Shown here piece by piece: positions 1-9,372 of a DNA stretch of 64,000 nucleotides. The notes below the pieces were generated by a model that saw only the letters and a list, made by a program, of their open reading frames with translations, was not told the origin of the DNA and searched no databases. The stretch's first letter is position 1; each line of letters starts with the position of its first letter. This DNA comes from Amycolatopsis bartoniae (GTDB lineage: Bacteria; Actinomycetota; Actinomycetes; Mycobacteriales; Pseudonocardiaceae), in the NCBI RefSeq assembly GCF_014191255.1, contig NZ_JACHWH010000003.1, forward strand, positions 377,501 to 441,500, written 5' to 3'. A program made the position numbers and the translations under genes.

Positions 1-1
1 G

Positions 2-1030
2 GGCTTCGAGTCCGGCGCCGGCGTGGGGCTGAGCAACTTCCGCGTGGAGGAGCCGTGGCGGCCGCCGAGCCTGCTGCTGGAAGCCGATCCGCCGCACCAC
101 GACGCGCCGCGCGCGGTGCTGTCGAAGATCCTCGGCCCGCGCGCGTTGCGGCGGCTGCGCGCGGAGTGGTTCGCCGACGCCGAGCGGCTCGTCGACGAGG
201 TGCTCGCCGAGGACGAGTTCGACGCCGTGCCCGCGCTCGCGCAGGCGTTCCCGCTCCGGGTGTTCCCCGACGCCGTGGGCCTGGGCAAGGCCGGGCGCGA
301 GAACCTGCTGCCCTACGGCGACCACGCGTTCAACGCCTTCGGCCCGGTCAACGACCTCGTCGAGAAGGGACAGCCCCGCGTCGCGGAGCTGTCGGCGTGG
401 GTCAACGCGCAGTGCGCGCGGGAAGCGCTCGCGCCGGACGGTTTCGGCGCGCGGATCTGGGCGGCGGCCGACAACGGCGACCTGACGTACGAACAGGCGC
501 CGCTGGTCGTACGGTCGCTGCTGACCGCCGGGGTGGACACCACGGTGCACGGCATCGCCGCGGTGCTGTACGCCTTCGCCACCCATCCGGAGCAGTGGCG
601 GCGCCTGCGGGAGCGGCCCGGGCTCGCGCGTGTCGCCTTCGACGAGGCCGTGCGGTGGGAGTCGCCGGTGCAGACGTTCTTCCGCACCACGACGAAGGAC
701 CTGGAGCTCGGCGGCGTGCGCATCGCGAAGGGCCGGAAGATCCTGATGTTCCTCGCGGCGGCCAACCGCGATCCCCGGCGCTGGACCGATCCCGACGTCT
801 TCGACCTGTCCCGCGACCCGTCGGGCCACGTCGGCTTCGGCATGGGCCTCCACCAGTGCGTCGGGCAGCACGTCGCCCGGCTCGAAGCGGAAGCGCTGGT
901 CACCGCACTGGCCGCCCGCGTCGAGCGGATCGAGCTCGCGGGGCAGCCACGCCGTCACCACAACAACACGCTGCGCGCCTGGGCGTCGCTACCCCTGCGC
1001 GTCCACCGGACCGGCGGTGTCACTGGCTGA
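2..1030 (+). CDS. Cytochrome P450, C-terminal part (5' end outside window)
   Basis: The frame is open from the first bases of the window, so the N-terminus lies upstream; about 342 residues are visible against roughly 400 for the family. Landmarks in order are the ADPPHH turn near the start, the oxygen-binding I-helix (LLTAGVDTT), the K-helix EAVRW segment, and the heme loop GFGMGLHQCVGQ whose Cys would be the iron ligand. P450s use ferredoxin electrons to insert oxygen; no ferredoxin gene is visible next to it. The C-terminal pattern and the wider setting of aromatic catabolism are compatible with a CYP199-like aryl-acid O-demethylase or hydroxylase, but that subclass is a guess. Confidence 0.93.
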   Translation, partial: GFESGAGVGLSNFRVEEPWRPPSLLLEADPPHHDAPRAVLSKILGPRALRRLRAEWFADAERLVDEVLAEDEFDAVPALAQAFPLRVFPDAVGLGKAGRENLLPYGDHAFNAFGPVNDLVEKGQPRVAELSAWVNAQCAREALAPDGFGARIWAAADNGDLTYEQAPLVVRSLLTAGVDTTVHGIAAVLYAFATHPEQWRRLRERPGLARVAFDEAVRWESPVQTFFRTTTKDLELGGVRIAKGRKILMFLAAANRDPRRWTDPDVFDLSRDPSGHVGFGMGLHQCVGQHVARLEAEALVTALAARVERIELAGQPRRHHNNTLRAWASLPLRVHRTGGVTG

Positions 1031-1052
1031 AACGGGCACTAGAGTTCCCGGT

Positions 1053-1778
1053 ATGACGCTCAGGGTTGCGCTGTTCGCGACGTGCCTGGGGGACACCCTG
1101 TTCCCGGACACGTGCAGGTCGGTGGTGCGCCTGCTGGAGCGGCTCGGCTGCGCGGTGGACTTCCCGCTGTCGCAGACGTGCTGCGGGCAGATGCACTTCA
1201 ACACCGGATACCGGGACGAGACCGTGCCGCTCGTGAGGCGGCTGGGGGAGTCCTTCGCGGGCTACGACGCGGTGGTCGCGCCCTCGGGCTCGTGCGCGGC
1301 GATGGTGCGAGACATCTACCCGAAGCTGCTGGAGTCCGACCTGCCCGGCCGGATGTACGAGCTGAGCGAGTTCCTGGTCGACGTGCTGGGCGTGACCGAC
1401 GTGGGCGCGTATTTCCCGCACCGCGTCACCTACCACCCGACGTGCCATTCGCTGCGCATGCTGGGCGTGGGGGAGAAGCCGCTCGCGCTGCTGCGCGCGG
1501 TCAAGGGCCTCGACCTCGTCGAGCTGCCCGCGGCCGAGACGTGCTGCGGGTTCGGCGGCACGTTCGCGCTGAAGAACTCCGAGACGTCGACGGCGATGCT
1601 CGGGGACAAGATGACCAGCGTGCTCGACACCGGCGCGGAGGTGCTGACGGCGGGCGACAACTCGTGCCTGATGCACATCGGCGGCGGCCTCTCCCGGCTG
1701 CGCACCGGCGTGCGGACCGTGCACCTGGCCGACATCCTGGCTTCGACGGAGGAGGAACCGTGGCTCGCAACCCCGTGA
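1053..1778 (+). CDS. lutA: LutA, (Fe-S)-binding subunit of L-lactate oxidation complex
   Basis: A 241-residue protein with two CCG (cysteine-rich) domains: QTCCGQ at about residue 46 and ETCCGFGG at about residue 167, each with an upstream partner Cys (ATCLGD; YHPTCHS). This is the LutA/LldE architecture and length. With LutB and LutC it oxidises L-lactate to pyruvate in the cytoplasm through iron-sulfur clusters. I chose the ATG 24 bases after the P450 stop; an in-frame GTG at 1017 would overlap the P450. lutB starts 19 bases before its stop, so translation is likely coupled. Confidence 0.93.
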   Translation: MTLRVALFATCLGDTLFPDTCRSVVRLLERLGCAVDFPLSQTCCGQMHFNTGYRDETVPLVRRLGESFAGYDAVVAPSGSCAAMVRDIYPKLLESDLPGRMYELSEFLVDVLGVTDVGAYFPHRVTYHPTCHSLRMLGVGEKPLALLRAVKGLDLVELPAAETCCGFGGTFALKNSETSTAMLGDKMTSVLDTGAEVLTAGDNSCLMHIGGGLSRLRTGVRTVHLADILASTEEEPWLATP

Positions 1779-3190
1779 CGTGGCTGGGCGTGCCCACGTT
1801 CCCGAAGGCCGCGCACACCGCGCTCGCCGACTCGCAGCTGCGGCGCAACCTCCGCCACGCCACGCACACCATCCGCGACAAGCGCGCCCGCACGGTCGCC
1901 GAGGTGCCCGACTGGGAGGAGCTGCGCCACGCGGGCGAGGCGATCAAGAACGAAGTCCTGGCGAACCTCGGCACCTATCTGGAGCGACTGGAGGCGGCGG
2001 TGACCGCGCGCGGCGGCGTGGTGCACTGGGCGCGTGACGCCGCCGAGGCCAACGAAATCGTGCTGCGGCTGGTGCGCGAGGCGGGCGCGGACGAGGTCGT
2101 CAAGGTCAAGTCCATGGCCACGGCGGAGATCGGGCTCAACGAGGCGCTCGAAGCCGGTGGCGTGACGGCGATCGAGACCGACCTCGCGGAGGTGATCGTG
2201 CAGTTGGGTCACGACCGGCCCTCGCACATCCTCGTGCCCGCGATCCACCGCAACCGCGCGGAGATCCGCGACATCTTCCGCCGCGAGATGCCCGGCGCGC
2301 CCGCCGACCTGCCCGCCGAACCACGCGCGCTCGCCGAGGCCGCGCGCCGGCACCTGCGGCAGAAGTTCCTCACCGCGAAGGTCGCCGTGTCCGGGGCGAA
2401 CTTCGCGGTCGCCGACACCGGTTCGGTGATGGTCGTCGAGTCCGAGGGCAACGGGCGCATGTGCCTGACGCTGCCGCGGACACTGATCACCGTGCTGGGA
2501 CTGGAAAAGCTCGTGCCGACGTGGCGCGACCTGGAGGTGTTCCTCCAGCTGCTGCCGCGCTCCTCCACCGCCGAGCGGATGAACCCGTACACCTCGGTGT
2601 GGACCGGCGTCACCCCGGGCGACGGGCCGCGGGAGTTCCACCTGGTGCTGCTGGACAACGGCCGCACCGAGGTGCTCGCCGACGAGGTGGGGCGCCAGGC
2701 GCTGCGCTGCATCCGCTGTTCGGCCTGCCTCAACGTGTGCCCGGTCTACGAGCGCACCGGCGGGCAGGCGTACGGCTCGGTCTATCCCGGCCCGATCGGG
2801 GCGATCCTCACCCCGCAGCTGGTGGCCGACCCGCACGACAAGCAGGCGGCGGCGCTGCCGTACGCGTCCTCGCTGTGCGGAGCGTGTTTCGAGGTCTGCC
2901 CGGTGCGCATCGACATTCCGGAGGTGCTCACCCACCTGCGGGCGAAAAGCGTCGCGGCGAAACCCCCAGCCTCACCGGAACGGCTCGCGATGCGGCTGCT
3001 GGGCCAGGTGTTCGGCGACCCGGGCAAGTACGAGGCGGCGCAGCGGGCGGGCTCGCTCGCGCGGCACCTCGTGCCGGGCGGGAAGATCACGAAACTGCCG
3101 TGGCCCGGTTCGTTGTGGACCTCGTCGCGGGACGCGCCGCTGCCCGCCCGCGAAAGCTTCCGGACCTGGTGGAGGAACAACCGTGGCTGA
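1760..3190 (+). CDS. lutB: LutB, iron-sulfur / LUD-domain subunit of lactate oxidation
   Basis: A 476-residue protein. The N-terminal two thirds is the LUD domain; two 4Fe-4S ferredoxin-like clusters follow, CIRCSACLNVCPV at about residue 317 and CGACFEVCPV at about 374, then a short C-terminal tail. This is the LutB/LldF order. The reading frame is open far upstream (to 1082), but the GTG at 1760 is preceded at 5 bases by GGAGGA and begins where LutB homologues begin. Overlaps lutA by 19 bases and lutC by 8, so the three form an operon. Expected to pass electrons from lactate through LutA/LutC. Confidence 0.93.
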   Translation: MARNPVTWLGVPTFPKAAHTALADSQLRRNLRHATHTIRDKRARTVAEVPDWEELRHAGEAIKNEVLANLGTYLERLEAAVTARGGVVHWARDAAEANEIVLRLVREAGADEVVKVKSMATAEIGLNEALEAGGVTAIETDLAEVIVQLGHDRPSHILVPAIHRNRAEIRDIFRREMPGAPADLPAEPRALAEAARRHLRQKFLTAKVAVSGANFAVADTGSVMVVESEGNGRMCLTLPRTLITVLGLEKLVPTWRDLEVFLQLLPRSSTAERMNPYTSVWTGVTPGDGPREFHLVLLDNGRTEVLADEVGRQALRCIRCSACLNVCPVYERTGGQAYGSVYPGPIGAILTPQLVADPHDKQAAALPYASSLCGACFEVCPVRIDIPEVLTHLRAKSVAAKPPASPERLAMRLLGQVFGDPGKYEAAQRAGSLARHLVPGGKITKLPWPGSLWTSSRDAPLPARESFRTWWRNNRG

Positions 3191-3797
3191 CGCCCGAGCG
3201 GAGATCCTCGCGCGCGTCCGCGTCGCGTTGCGTGACCGGCCCGAACCGGCGCCGGTTCCCCGCGAGTACGCGAGCACGCGCGAGTACCCGGACGTGACCG
3301 GGCTGGCGGCCGAGCGCATCGCCGACTACCGGGCCGAGGTCCGCCGGGCCACCGAGGCCGGGCTGCCCGGCGCCATCGCGGAAACCCTGCGACGGCGCGG
3401 GGTGCGCACGGTGGTCACCCCGCCCGGGCTGCCGCGCGAGTGGCACGCCGGGGACGTGCGGTGGCTGACCGACGAGCCGCCGCTGACCGTCGACGAGCTC
3501 GACGCCGCCGACGGCGTGCTCACCGGCTGCGCCGTCACGATCGCCGAGACCGGCACCATCGTGCTCGACGGCGGCCCCGGCCAGGGCCGCCGCGCGCTCA
3601 CCCTGGTGCCCGACTACCACCTGTGCGTGGTGCGGGCGCGGCAGATCGTCGCGACCGTGCCCGAGGGGCTGGCCCGGCTGGAGCCCACGCGGCCGCTCAC
3701 GTTCGTCTCCGGGCCGTCGGCGACCAGCGACATCGAGCTGAGCCGCGTCGAGGGCGTGCACGGGCCGCGGACCCTGGACGTCCTCCTGATCGGCTGA
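3183..3797 (+). CDS. lutC: LutC, LUD-domain lactate utilisation protein
   Basis: A 204-residue LUD-domain protein, the usual size for LutC/LldG, third gene of lutABC. The GTG start lies 6 bases after GGAGGA and overlaps the end of lutB by 8 bases. The domain core is visible as GCAVTIAETGTIVLDGGPGQ, followed by the PDYHLCVV strand. It has no cysteine cluster, as expected for LutC. It acts with LutA and LutB in L-lactate oxidation. No dedicated lactate permease or LutR-type regulator is next to the operon. Confidence 0.93.
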   Translation: MADARAEILARVRVALRDRPEPAPVPREYASTREYPDVTGLAAERIADYRAEVRRATEAGLPGAIAETLRRRGVRTVVTPPGLPREWHAGDVRWLTDEPPLTVDELDAADGVLTGCAVTIAETGTIVLDGGPGQGRRALTLVPDYHLCVVRARQIVATVPEGLARLEPTRPLTFVSGPSATSDIELSRVEGVHGPRTLDVLLIG

Positions 3798-3921
3798 TCC
3801 GGTCACGACCAGGCACCGAAGCCGCAATCCGGGCCCAATCTGTAGCACGATCGGCTGAGCCAGCGATTGTTTGCGACGGAGGCCCGGAGCGGGAGGGGTG
3901 CGCAGTGGGGGAGACCGGCGG

Positions 3922-5220
3922 ATGACCGCACTGCTCACGAGCAGGCCGGTCCGCGAGGCGACCGCGCTCGCCCGGACGACGCCGGGCGTGCTGACCGGGC
4001 TCGCGCTGGTCCTCGTCGCGGCCGCGCTGCTGGCCGGGCTGTTCACCTCGCTCAGCGTGCAGCGGCGGGGCGAGTCCGTCGCCGACCTCGCCACCCGCAG
4101 CGGCCCGCTCACCGCCGCGGCGCAGGAGATCTACCGCTCGCTGTCCGACGCCGACGCCACCGCCACGGGCGCCTTCCTCTCCGGCGGCCTGGAACCGGCT
4201 GCGTCCCGCCAGCGCTACGAGGCCGATGTCGCGCAGGCCGCCAACGCGCTCACGATCGCCGTCGCGGCACGGGAACCCGCCGACGTGGCCGCGCCGGACA
4301 GCCCGCTCGCGACGCTGACGGGGCAGCTGCCCGTCTACACCGGACTCGTCGAGACCGCGCGGGCCGACAACCGGCAGGGCCTGCCGCTGGGCGCGGCCTA
4401 CCAGCGGGAGGCGTCGAACCTCATGCGCACGCGGCTGCTGCCGGCCGCGGAGCGGCTGTACCGGTCGGAGTCCGCGGACCTCTCGGCCGACCAGGACAGC
4501 GCGAGCGGCGTGCCGTGGGTGGAGATCCTGTTGTCGCTGGCCGTGCTCGCGTTGCTCGTGCTCGCGCAGGTGTTCCTCCGGCGGCGCACGAACCGGGTGT
4601 TCAACGCGGGACTGCTCGCCGCCACGGCCGCGGCCGTCGTGTCGCTGTTGTGGGTGCTCGTGGCGACCGTCTCGGCGGTCAAGGACGTCGGGGACAGCCG
4701 CGACGAGGGGTCCGCCCAGATCGACGTCCTGGTCCGCGCCCGGATCGCCACGCTCAACGCCCGCGCGGACGAGACGCTGACCCTCGTGGCGCGCGGCGCG
4801 GGAAGCGCTTACCAGGACGACTACGTGCAGGTCACGGGCCAGCTCGCGGCACTGCTGGAGCAGGCGCGGTCGCTGGCCACCGACCCGGAGGTCGGCAACC
4901 GCGTGGCCACCGCCGCGGCCGACGCCAAAGCGTGGACGCTGGCGCACACCGGCATCCGGGCCGCCGACGACACCGGTGACTACGTCCTCGCCGTGCAGCG
5001 CGCGACGGACACCGGCCCGGCCGGCGCGGCCGGGTTGTTCGACCGGCTCGACCGGGACCTGCAGACCGCCATCGACCACACGCGGGCGACCTTCGGCGAG
5101 GAGGTGACCGACGCGAGCCGGGCGCTCGCCGGGACCCTGGCCGCGGTCACCGTGCTCGCGGTGGTCACGGCGGCCGGTGCCGCGGCGGGGATCTGGCGAC
5201 GGCTGAAGGACTACCGATGA
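3922..5220 (+). CDS. glnX: GlnX-like membrane sensor of the PknG pathway
   Basis: A 432-residue membrane protein. Four hydrophobic segments are visible at about residues 23-45, 198-216, 228-250 and 401-423, which leaves two long extracytoplasmic loops (about 46-197 and 251-400). In mycobacteria the gene order is glnX-glnH-pknG, and GlnX with lipoprotein GlnH relays external amino-acid levels to PknG; the same order here, with an ATGA overlap into glnH, is the main basis for the name. I chose the ATG at 3922; an upstream TTG at 3871 is in frame but lacks a good ribosome-binding site. No enzymatic motif is visible. Confidence 0.82.
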   Translation: MTALLTSRPVREATALARTTPGVLTGLALVLVAAALLAGLFTSLSVQRRGESVADLATRSGPLTAAAQEIYRSLSDADATATGAFLSGGLEPAASRQRYEADVAQAANALTIAVAAREPADVAAPDSPLATLTGQLPVYTGLVETARADNRQGLPLGAAYQREASNLMRTRLLPAAERLYRSESADLSADQDSASGVPWVEILLSLAVLALLVLAQVFLRRRTNRVFNAGLLAATAAAVVSLLWVLVATVSAVKDVGDSRDEGSAQIDVLVRARIATLNARADETLTLVARGAGSAYQDDYVQVTGQLAALLEQARSLATDPEVGNRVATAAADAKAWTLAHTGIRAADDTGDYVLAVQRATDTGPAGAAGLFDRLDRDLQTAIDHTRATFGEEVTDASRALAGTLAAVTVLAVVTAAGAAAGIWRRLKDYR

Positions 5221-6182
5221 GACGCGTACTCTCCTTCGGCGCCGCGCTGCTGCTCACCGGCTGCGCGGTGGTGACGCCGACGGCGGTGCCGACCGTGCCC
5301 GCGCAGGTGCCCGCGCCCGGCGGCGCCACGACCGTCACCTCGTCCGCGCCACCCGTCGCGGACGACTGCGGGGACATGCTCGCGAGCCTGCGCCCGCCGG
5401 ATCCCTTGCCGCAGCCCGGGAAGATGCCCGCCGGCTCCACCATGGCGAAGATCGCCGAACGCGGGAAGCTCGTCGTCGGCGTCGACCAGAACACCCTGGA
5501 CATGGGCTTCCGCGACCCGTTCACCGGGCAGCTGCAGGGGTTCGACATCGACCTCGCGCACGCGATCGCGCAGGCGCTGTTCGGCGACCCGAACGCCGTG
5601 CAGCTGCGCGCGATCACCTCCGACCAGCGCGTGCCGGCGGTGCAGCACGGCGACGTGGACCTCGTGGTCCGGACCATGACGATCACCTGCGCCCGGCGGC
5701 GCGACGTCGCGTTCTCCTCGGTGTACTACGAGGCGCAGCAACGGATCCTGGTCAAGCGGAACTCCGGGATCGCCGGGCCGGACCAGCTGGCGGGCAAGCG
5801 GGTGTGCGCCACCAAGGGGTCGACGTCGATCGACACGGTGCAGGCGCTGCCGCAGAAACCCGTGGCCGTCGGCGTCGCGGACTGGACCGACTGCCTCGTG
5901 CTGCTGCAGCAGGGGCAGGTGGACGCCGTGTCCACCGACGACGTGATCCTCGCCGGCATGGCCGCGCAGGACCGCTACACCGAGGTCGTCGGCCCGTCGC
6001 TGGCCGCCGAGCCGTACGGGATCGCGATGCCGCGCGAGCACGAGGACCTCGTGCGGTTCGTCAACGGGGTGCTGGAGCAGGTGCGGGCGAGCGGGGCGTG
6101 GGCGGCGTCGTACCGGCGCTGGCTCGGCGACCTGCTGCCCGGCCCGGTGCCCGCGCCCCCGGCCCCGCGGTACCAGGACTGA
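5217..6182 (+). CDS. glnH: GlnH-like amino-acid-binding lipoprotein
   Basis: A 321-residue solute-binding protein of the polar-amino-acid family (SBP_bac_3). The N-terminus is a lipoprotein signal with lipobox LLTG followed by Cys16, then a Pro/Thr/Ala linker, then the periplasmic-binding fold beginning near GKLVVGVDQNTL. It should be tethered outside the membrane. There is no ABC permease or ATPase nearby, which argues for sensing rather than transport. In mycobacteria GlnH binds aspartate/glutamate and signals through GlnX to PknG. Start overlaps the glnX stop (ATGA). Confidence 0.88.
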   Translation: MRRVLSFGAALLLTGCAVVTPTAVPTVPAQVPAPGGATTVTSSAPPVADDCGDMLASLRPPDPLPQPGKMPAGSTMAKIAERGKLVVGVDQNTLDMGFRDPFTGQLQGFDIDLAHAIAQALFGDPNAVQLRAITSDQRVPAVQHGDVDLVVRTMTITCARRRDVAFSSVYYEAQQRILVKRNSGIAGPDQLAGKRVCATKGSTSIDTVQALPQKPVAVGVADWTDCLVLLQQGQVDAVSTDDVILAGMAAQDRYTEVVGPSLAAEPYGIAMPREHEDLVRFVNGVLEQVRASGAWAASYRRWLGDLLPGPVPAPPAPRYQD

Positions 6183-6187
6183 CGCCC

Positions 6188-7231
6188 GTGCTGACCCCGG
6201 ACGAAGCCGACCGCGCGCTGGCGGAGCTGGGCGCGGAGAGCGACCGGCTGGCCGAGGCGCTGGTCGCGATGGACGGCCATCCCGCGCACCGGCTGCTCGG
6301 CGGTGACCTCACCGGCGTCACGCGGCAGCGCTGGGACGAGGCGAAACAGGCGATGAGCGCCTTGTGGGAGCAGTTTCCGCGGCACCGGGGGCTCGTGGAG
6401 CGGGCACGGGAGGTGCGGGCGCGCCGGGCGCGGCCCGGGCAGGCGGAACTGGCGGAGCTGACCGAGCTGCTCACCGGGGAGGTGGTGGAACTGACCACCC
6501 TCATGGAGGCTGGGCACAAGACCGTCGCCGCCGTGCTCGCCGAGGTCGAGCAGGCCTGGCAGGCGCTGGCGGAGCAGCTCGGCCCGCTCGAAACCCTCGC
6601 CGAGCAGCTCGGCGCCGAAGCGCGGCTGGCCGAACTGCGCCGCCGCGCGCTCGCCGACCCGCTGGCGCAGCTGCCGCAGCGGGAGCTCGCGCGGGTACGG
6701 GCGGAGTTCGACGAGCTGGTGGCCGTCCGTGACGGGTTCTCCGACCGGCAGCACGAGCTGGAGTCGCTCGTCGACCGCGTCGCGGCGGCCGAAGCCGAGG
6801 CGCGGATCGTCTCGGCCACCGTCCGGAAGAAGATCGCCGAACCCGGGCTGTCCGACACCGCGGCCCGCGCGCCCGCACTGCGAGCCCGGCTCACCGAGCT
6901 GGTCGACCTGTGGCACGCGGGCCAGTGGAAAGCGCTTTCTGACGCCCTCACCGCGCTGCGGCGAGACGGGGAGACCGCGCTCACCGAGGTCCGGCAGCGG
7001 CTCGCGTTCGCCACCGGGCTGCTGGAGCGCAGGCTCGAACTGCGCGGGAGGCTGGCGGCCTACCGCGCCAAGGCGGCGAACCTGGGCCACGCCGAGGACC
7101 TGGAGCTGGGCGAGCTGCACCGCACGGCACACGACCTGCTGCACGCGGCGCCGAGCGACCTGCGGGCGGCGACGGTGGCGGTGCGCGACTACCAGCGGGC
7201 GGTGCGGGCACGGGAGGAGGGGCCGGAATGA
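6188..7231 (+). CDS. Coiled-coil protein of the PknG operon, function unknown
   Basis: A 347-residue protein of Ala/Leu/Glu/Arg-rich heptad-like sequence, predicted almost wholly helical and coiled-coil; it has no signal peptide or membrane segment. I recognise no catalytic motif. The GTG at 6188, five bases after glnH ends, is chosen because all upstream frame overlaps glnH. Its stop overlaps the pknG start (ATGA), so it is made together with the sensor and the kinase. It has no counterpart in the three-gene mycobacterial locus; a scaffold or adaptor between GlnX and PknG is a reasonable but untested guess. Confidence 0.8.
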   Translation: MLTPDEADRALAELGAESDRLAEALVAMDGHPAHRLLGGDLTGVTRQRWDEAKQAMSALWEQFPRHRGLVERAREVRARRARPGQAELAELTELLTGEVVELTTLMEAGHKTVAAVLAEVEQAWQALAEQLGPLETLAEQLGAEARLAELRRRALADPLAQLPQRELARVRAEFDELVAVRDGFSDRQHELESLVDRVAAAEAEARIVSATVRKKIAEPGLSDTAARAPALRARLTELVDLWHAGQWKALSDALTALRRDGETALTEVRQRLAFATGLLERRLELRGRLAAYRAKAANLGHAEDLELGELHRTAHDLLHAAPSDLRAATVAVRDYQRAVRAREEGPE

Positions 7232-9372
7232 GGGCGTGTCCACGCGAGGGGTGTGGCGGCCGGGTCGAGGAGGACGGGTTCTGCGACACGTGCGGCCTCG
7301 AAGCCCCGGCCCGCGTGTTGAGCCCCGACACGTCGGCGACCGGCTTCTCCGCGCCGACGAGCGTCTCCTGGAGCACGTCGGCCTCCGCTGCGGCCAGCGC
7401 GCCCAGCCAGCTGGGCCGTGGCGTCGTCGACGTGCCCCGCGTGCCGACCCGCGACCCCCGGGACGCGGTGCTGAGCGACCCGCAGGTGCCGGAGAACAAG
7501 CGGTTCTGCAGCGCGTGCGGGGCCAAGGTCGGGCGTGGCCACGACGGCAAGCCCGGGCGTGTCGAGGGCTTCTGCCCGCAGTGCGGCCACCGGTTCTCCT
7601 TCACGCCCAAGCTGGTGCCCGGCGAGCTGGTGCACGACCAGTACGAGGTGCTGGGCTGCCTCGCGCACGGCGGGCTCGGCTGGATCTACCTGGCCGCGGA
7701 CCGGAAGGTCGCCGACCGGTGGGTGGTGCTCAAGGGCCTGCTCGACTCGGGCGACGCCGACGCGATGGCGGCCGCGGTGGCCGAGCGCCGGTTCCTCGCG
7801 CAGGTCGAGCACCCGGCGATCGTGCGCATCTACAACTTCGTGGAGCACCGCGGCACCGGCTACATCGTGATGGAGTACGTCGGCGGCACGTCGCTCAAGG
7901 ACCTGGTCAAGCGCCGCCGGGAGCAGGAGGACCCGCGGGCGTGCCTGCCGCCCGAGCAGGCGATCGCGTACGTGCTGGAGATCCTGCCCGCGCTCGGCCA
8001 CCTGCACGAGAACGGGCTGGTGTACTGCGACTTCAAGCCCGACAACGCGATCCAGGTCGAGGACCGGCTCAAGCTCATCGACCTCGGCGCGGTCCGGCAC
8101 GCCACCGACGCGGACAGTCCCATCTACGGCACGGCCGGGTACCAGGCTCCGGAGATCGGCAGGCAGCTGCCGTCGCCACTGTCCGATGTGTACACCGTCG
8201 GCCGCGCGCTGGCCGTGCTCACGTTCCCGTTCGACTTCCAGCGGGAGTACCGGGACTCGCTGCCGCCGCCGGACGAGGTGCCGCTGCTGGCCGAGTTCGA
8301 GTCCTTCCACCGGCTGCTGCTGCGGGCCACGCACCGCGACCCGGAGCGCCGGTTCGCCTCGGCGGAGGCGATGCGCGACCAGCTCGAAGGCGTGTTCCGG
8401 GAGGTGGCGGCCGCGCGGGACGGGCAGCCGCGCCCGGGCACGTCCACGGAGTTCACGCCCGAACGGCGCACCTTCGGCGTCCACGGCACGCCCACGGCCG
8501 CGGAGCTCGCCGGTGCGCTACCCGTGCCACGGGCGGACCTGACGGATCCGGGAAGCGCTTTCCTCGCCGGGCTCACCGAGACCGATCCCGCCGCGCTGCT
8601 GCGGGAGCTGGCCGATCCGCCGGTGCCCAGCGTCGAGGTGACGCTGCGGCTCGCCAGGGCCCAGATCGACGCGGGAGACGCGGCCGCCGCCCGGAAGACC
8701 CTCAACACAGCCAAAACGGTGCGCGGCGACTGGCGCCCGGACTGGTACCGCGGCCTCGCCGCGCTCGCCGAGGGCAGGCCGCACCAGGCCCGCCAGTCCT
8801 TCGAGGCGGTCTACGACCAGCTGCCCGGCGAGCTCGCGCCGAAGCTCGCGATCGCCGCGTGTGCCGAGGCGGTCGGCGAAACCGGCGACGCGGACCGCTA
8901 CTACCGCACGGTCTGGCGCACCGACCGGACCATGCTCAGCGCAGCCTTCGGGCTCGCGCGCGTGTTGCTGGCGAAGGGGGAGCGGGCGGAGGCGGTGGAC
9001 GTGCTGGAATCCGTGCCGGAGACCTCCAGCAGCCACGTCGCCGCGCAGCTGGCCGCCATCCGCGCCCGCACCGGCGGTACCGGACTGTCCGAAGAGGACT
9101 TCGTCGTGGCGGGGGAGCGGTTGGCGCGGCTGGAACTGGACGAACACCGGCGCGCGCAGGCCGCCCGCGACCTGCTGCGCTCGGCGCTGGACTGGGTCGA
9201 CGGGGCGAAGCCGGGGTCCGGCACCGTGCTGGGCTGCCGGCTGACCGAGCCGGACCTGCGGAAGGGGCTGGAGACGTGGTACCTGCGCCTGGCCCGGCAC
9301 ACGACGGACCGGCGCGAGCGGATCGCCCTGGTCGACGAGGCCAACCGGGTGCGGCCGAGGACGTGGTTCTGA
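7228..9372 (+). CDS. pknG: PknG-type serine/threonine protein kinase
   Basis: A 714-residue soluble kinase with PknG architecture. An extra zinc ribbon lies at residues 4-23, a disordered linker follows, then the rubredoxin-like cluster (CSAC at 94-97, CPQC at 116-119), the kinase domain (about 139-400) and a TPR-rich C-terminal third. Catalytic residues are visible: Lys169 in VVLKG, YCDFKPDN with Asp268, and the metal site as DLG (285-287) instead of DFG. The glycine loop is HGGLGWIYLA. In mycobacteria PknG phosphorylates the FHA protein GarA to control 2-oxoglutarate and glutamate flux. Start and stop overlap the neighbouring genes. Confidence 0.95.
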   Translation: MRACPREGCGGRVEEDGFCDTCGLEAPARVLSPDTSATGFSAPTSVSWSTSASAAASAPSQLGRGVVDVPRVPTRDPRDAVLSDPQVPENKRFCSACGAKVGRGHDGKPGRVEGFCPQCGHRFSFTPKLVPGELVHDQYEVLGCLAHGGLGWIYLAADRKVADRWVVLKGLLDSGDADAMAAAVAERRFLAQVEHPAIVRIYNFVEHRGTGYIVMEYVGGTSLKDLVKRRREQEDPRACLPPEQAIAYVLEILPALGHLHENGLVYCDFKPDNAIQVEDRLKLIDLGAVRHATDADSPIYGTAGYQAPEIGRQLPSPLSDVYTVGRALAVLTFPFDFQREYRDSLPPPDEVPLLAEFESFHRLLLRATHRDPERRFASAEAMRDQLEGVFREVAAARDGQPRPGTSTEFTPERRTFGVHGTPTAAELAGALPVPRADLTDPGSAFLAGLTETDPAALLRELADPPVPSVEVTLRLARAQIDAGDAAAARKTLNTAKTVRGDWRPDWYRGLAALAEGRPHQARQSFEAVYDQLPGELAPKLAIAACAEAVGETGDADRYYRTVWRTDRTMLSAAFGLARVLLAKGERAEAVDVLESVPETSSSHVAAQLAAIRARTGGTGLSEEDFVVAGERLARLELDEHRRAQAARDLLRSALDWVDGAKPGSGTVLGCRLTEPDLRKGLETWYLRLARHTTDRRERIALVDEANRVRPRTWF

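Noticed and set aside
1082-1759. Long N-terminal extension of the lutB frame (702-residue version)
   Set aside because: It overlaps lutA and encodes Arg/Ala/Gly-rich sequence; a good ribosome-binding site and family alignment place the start at 1760.
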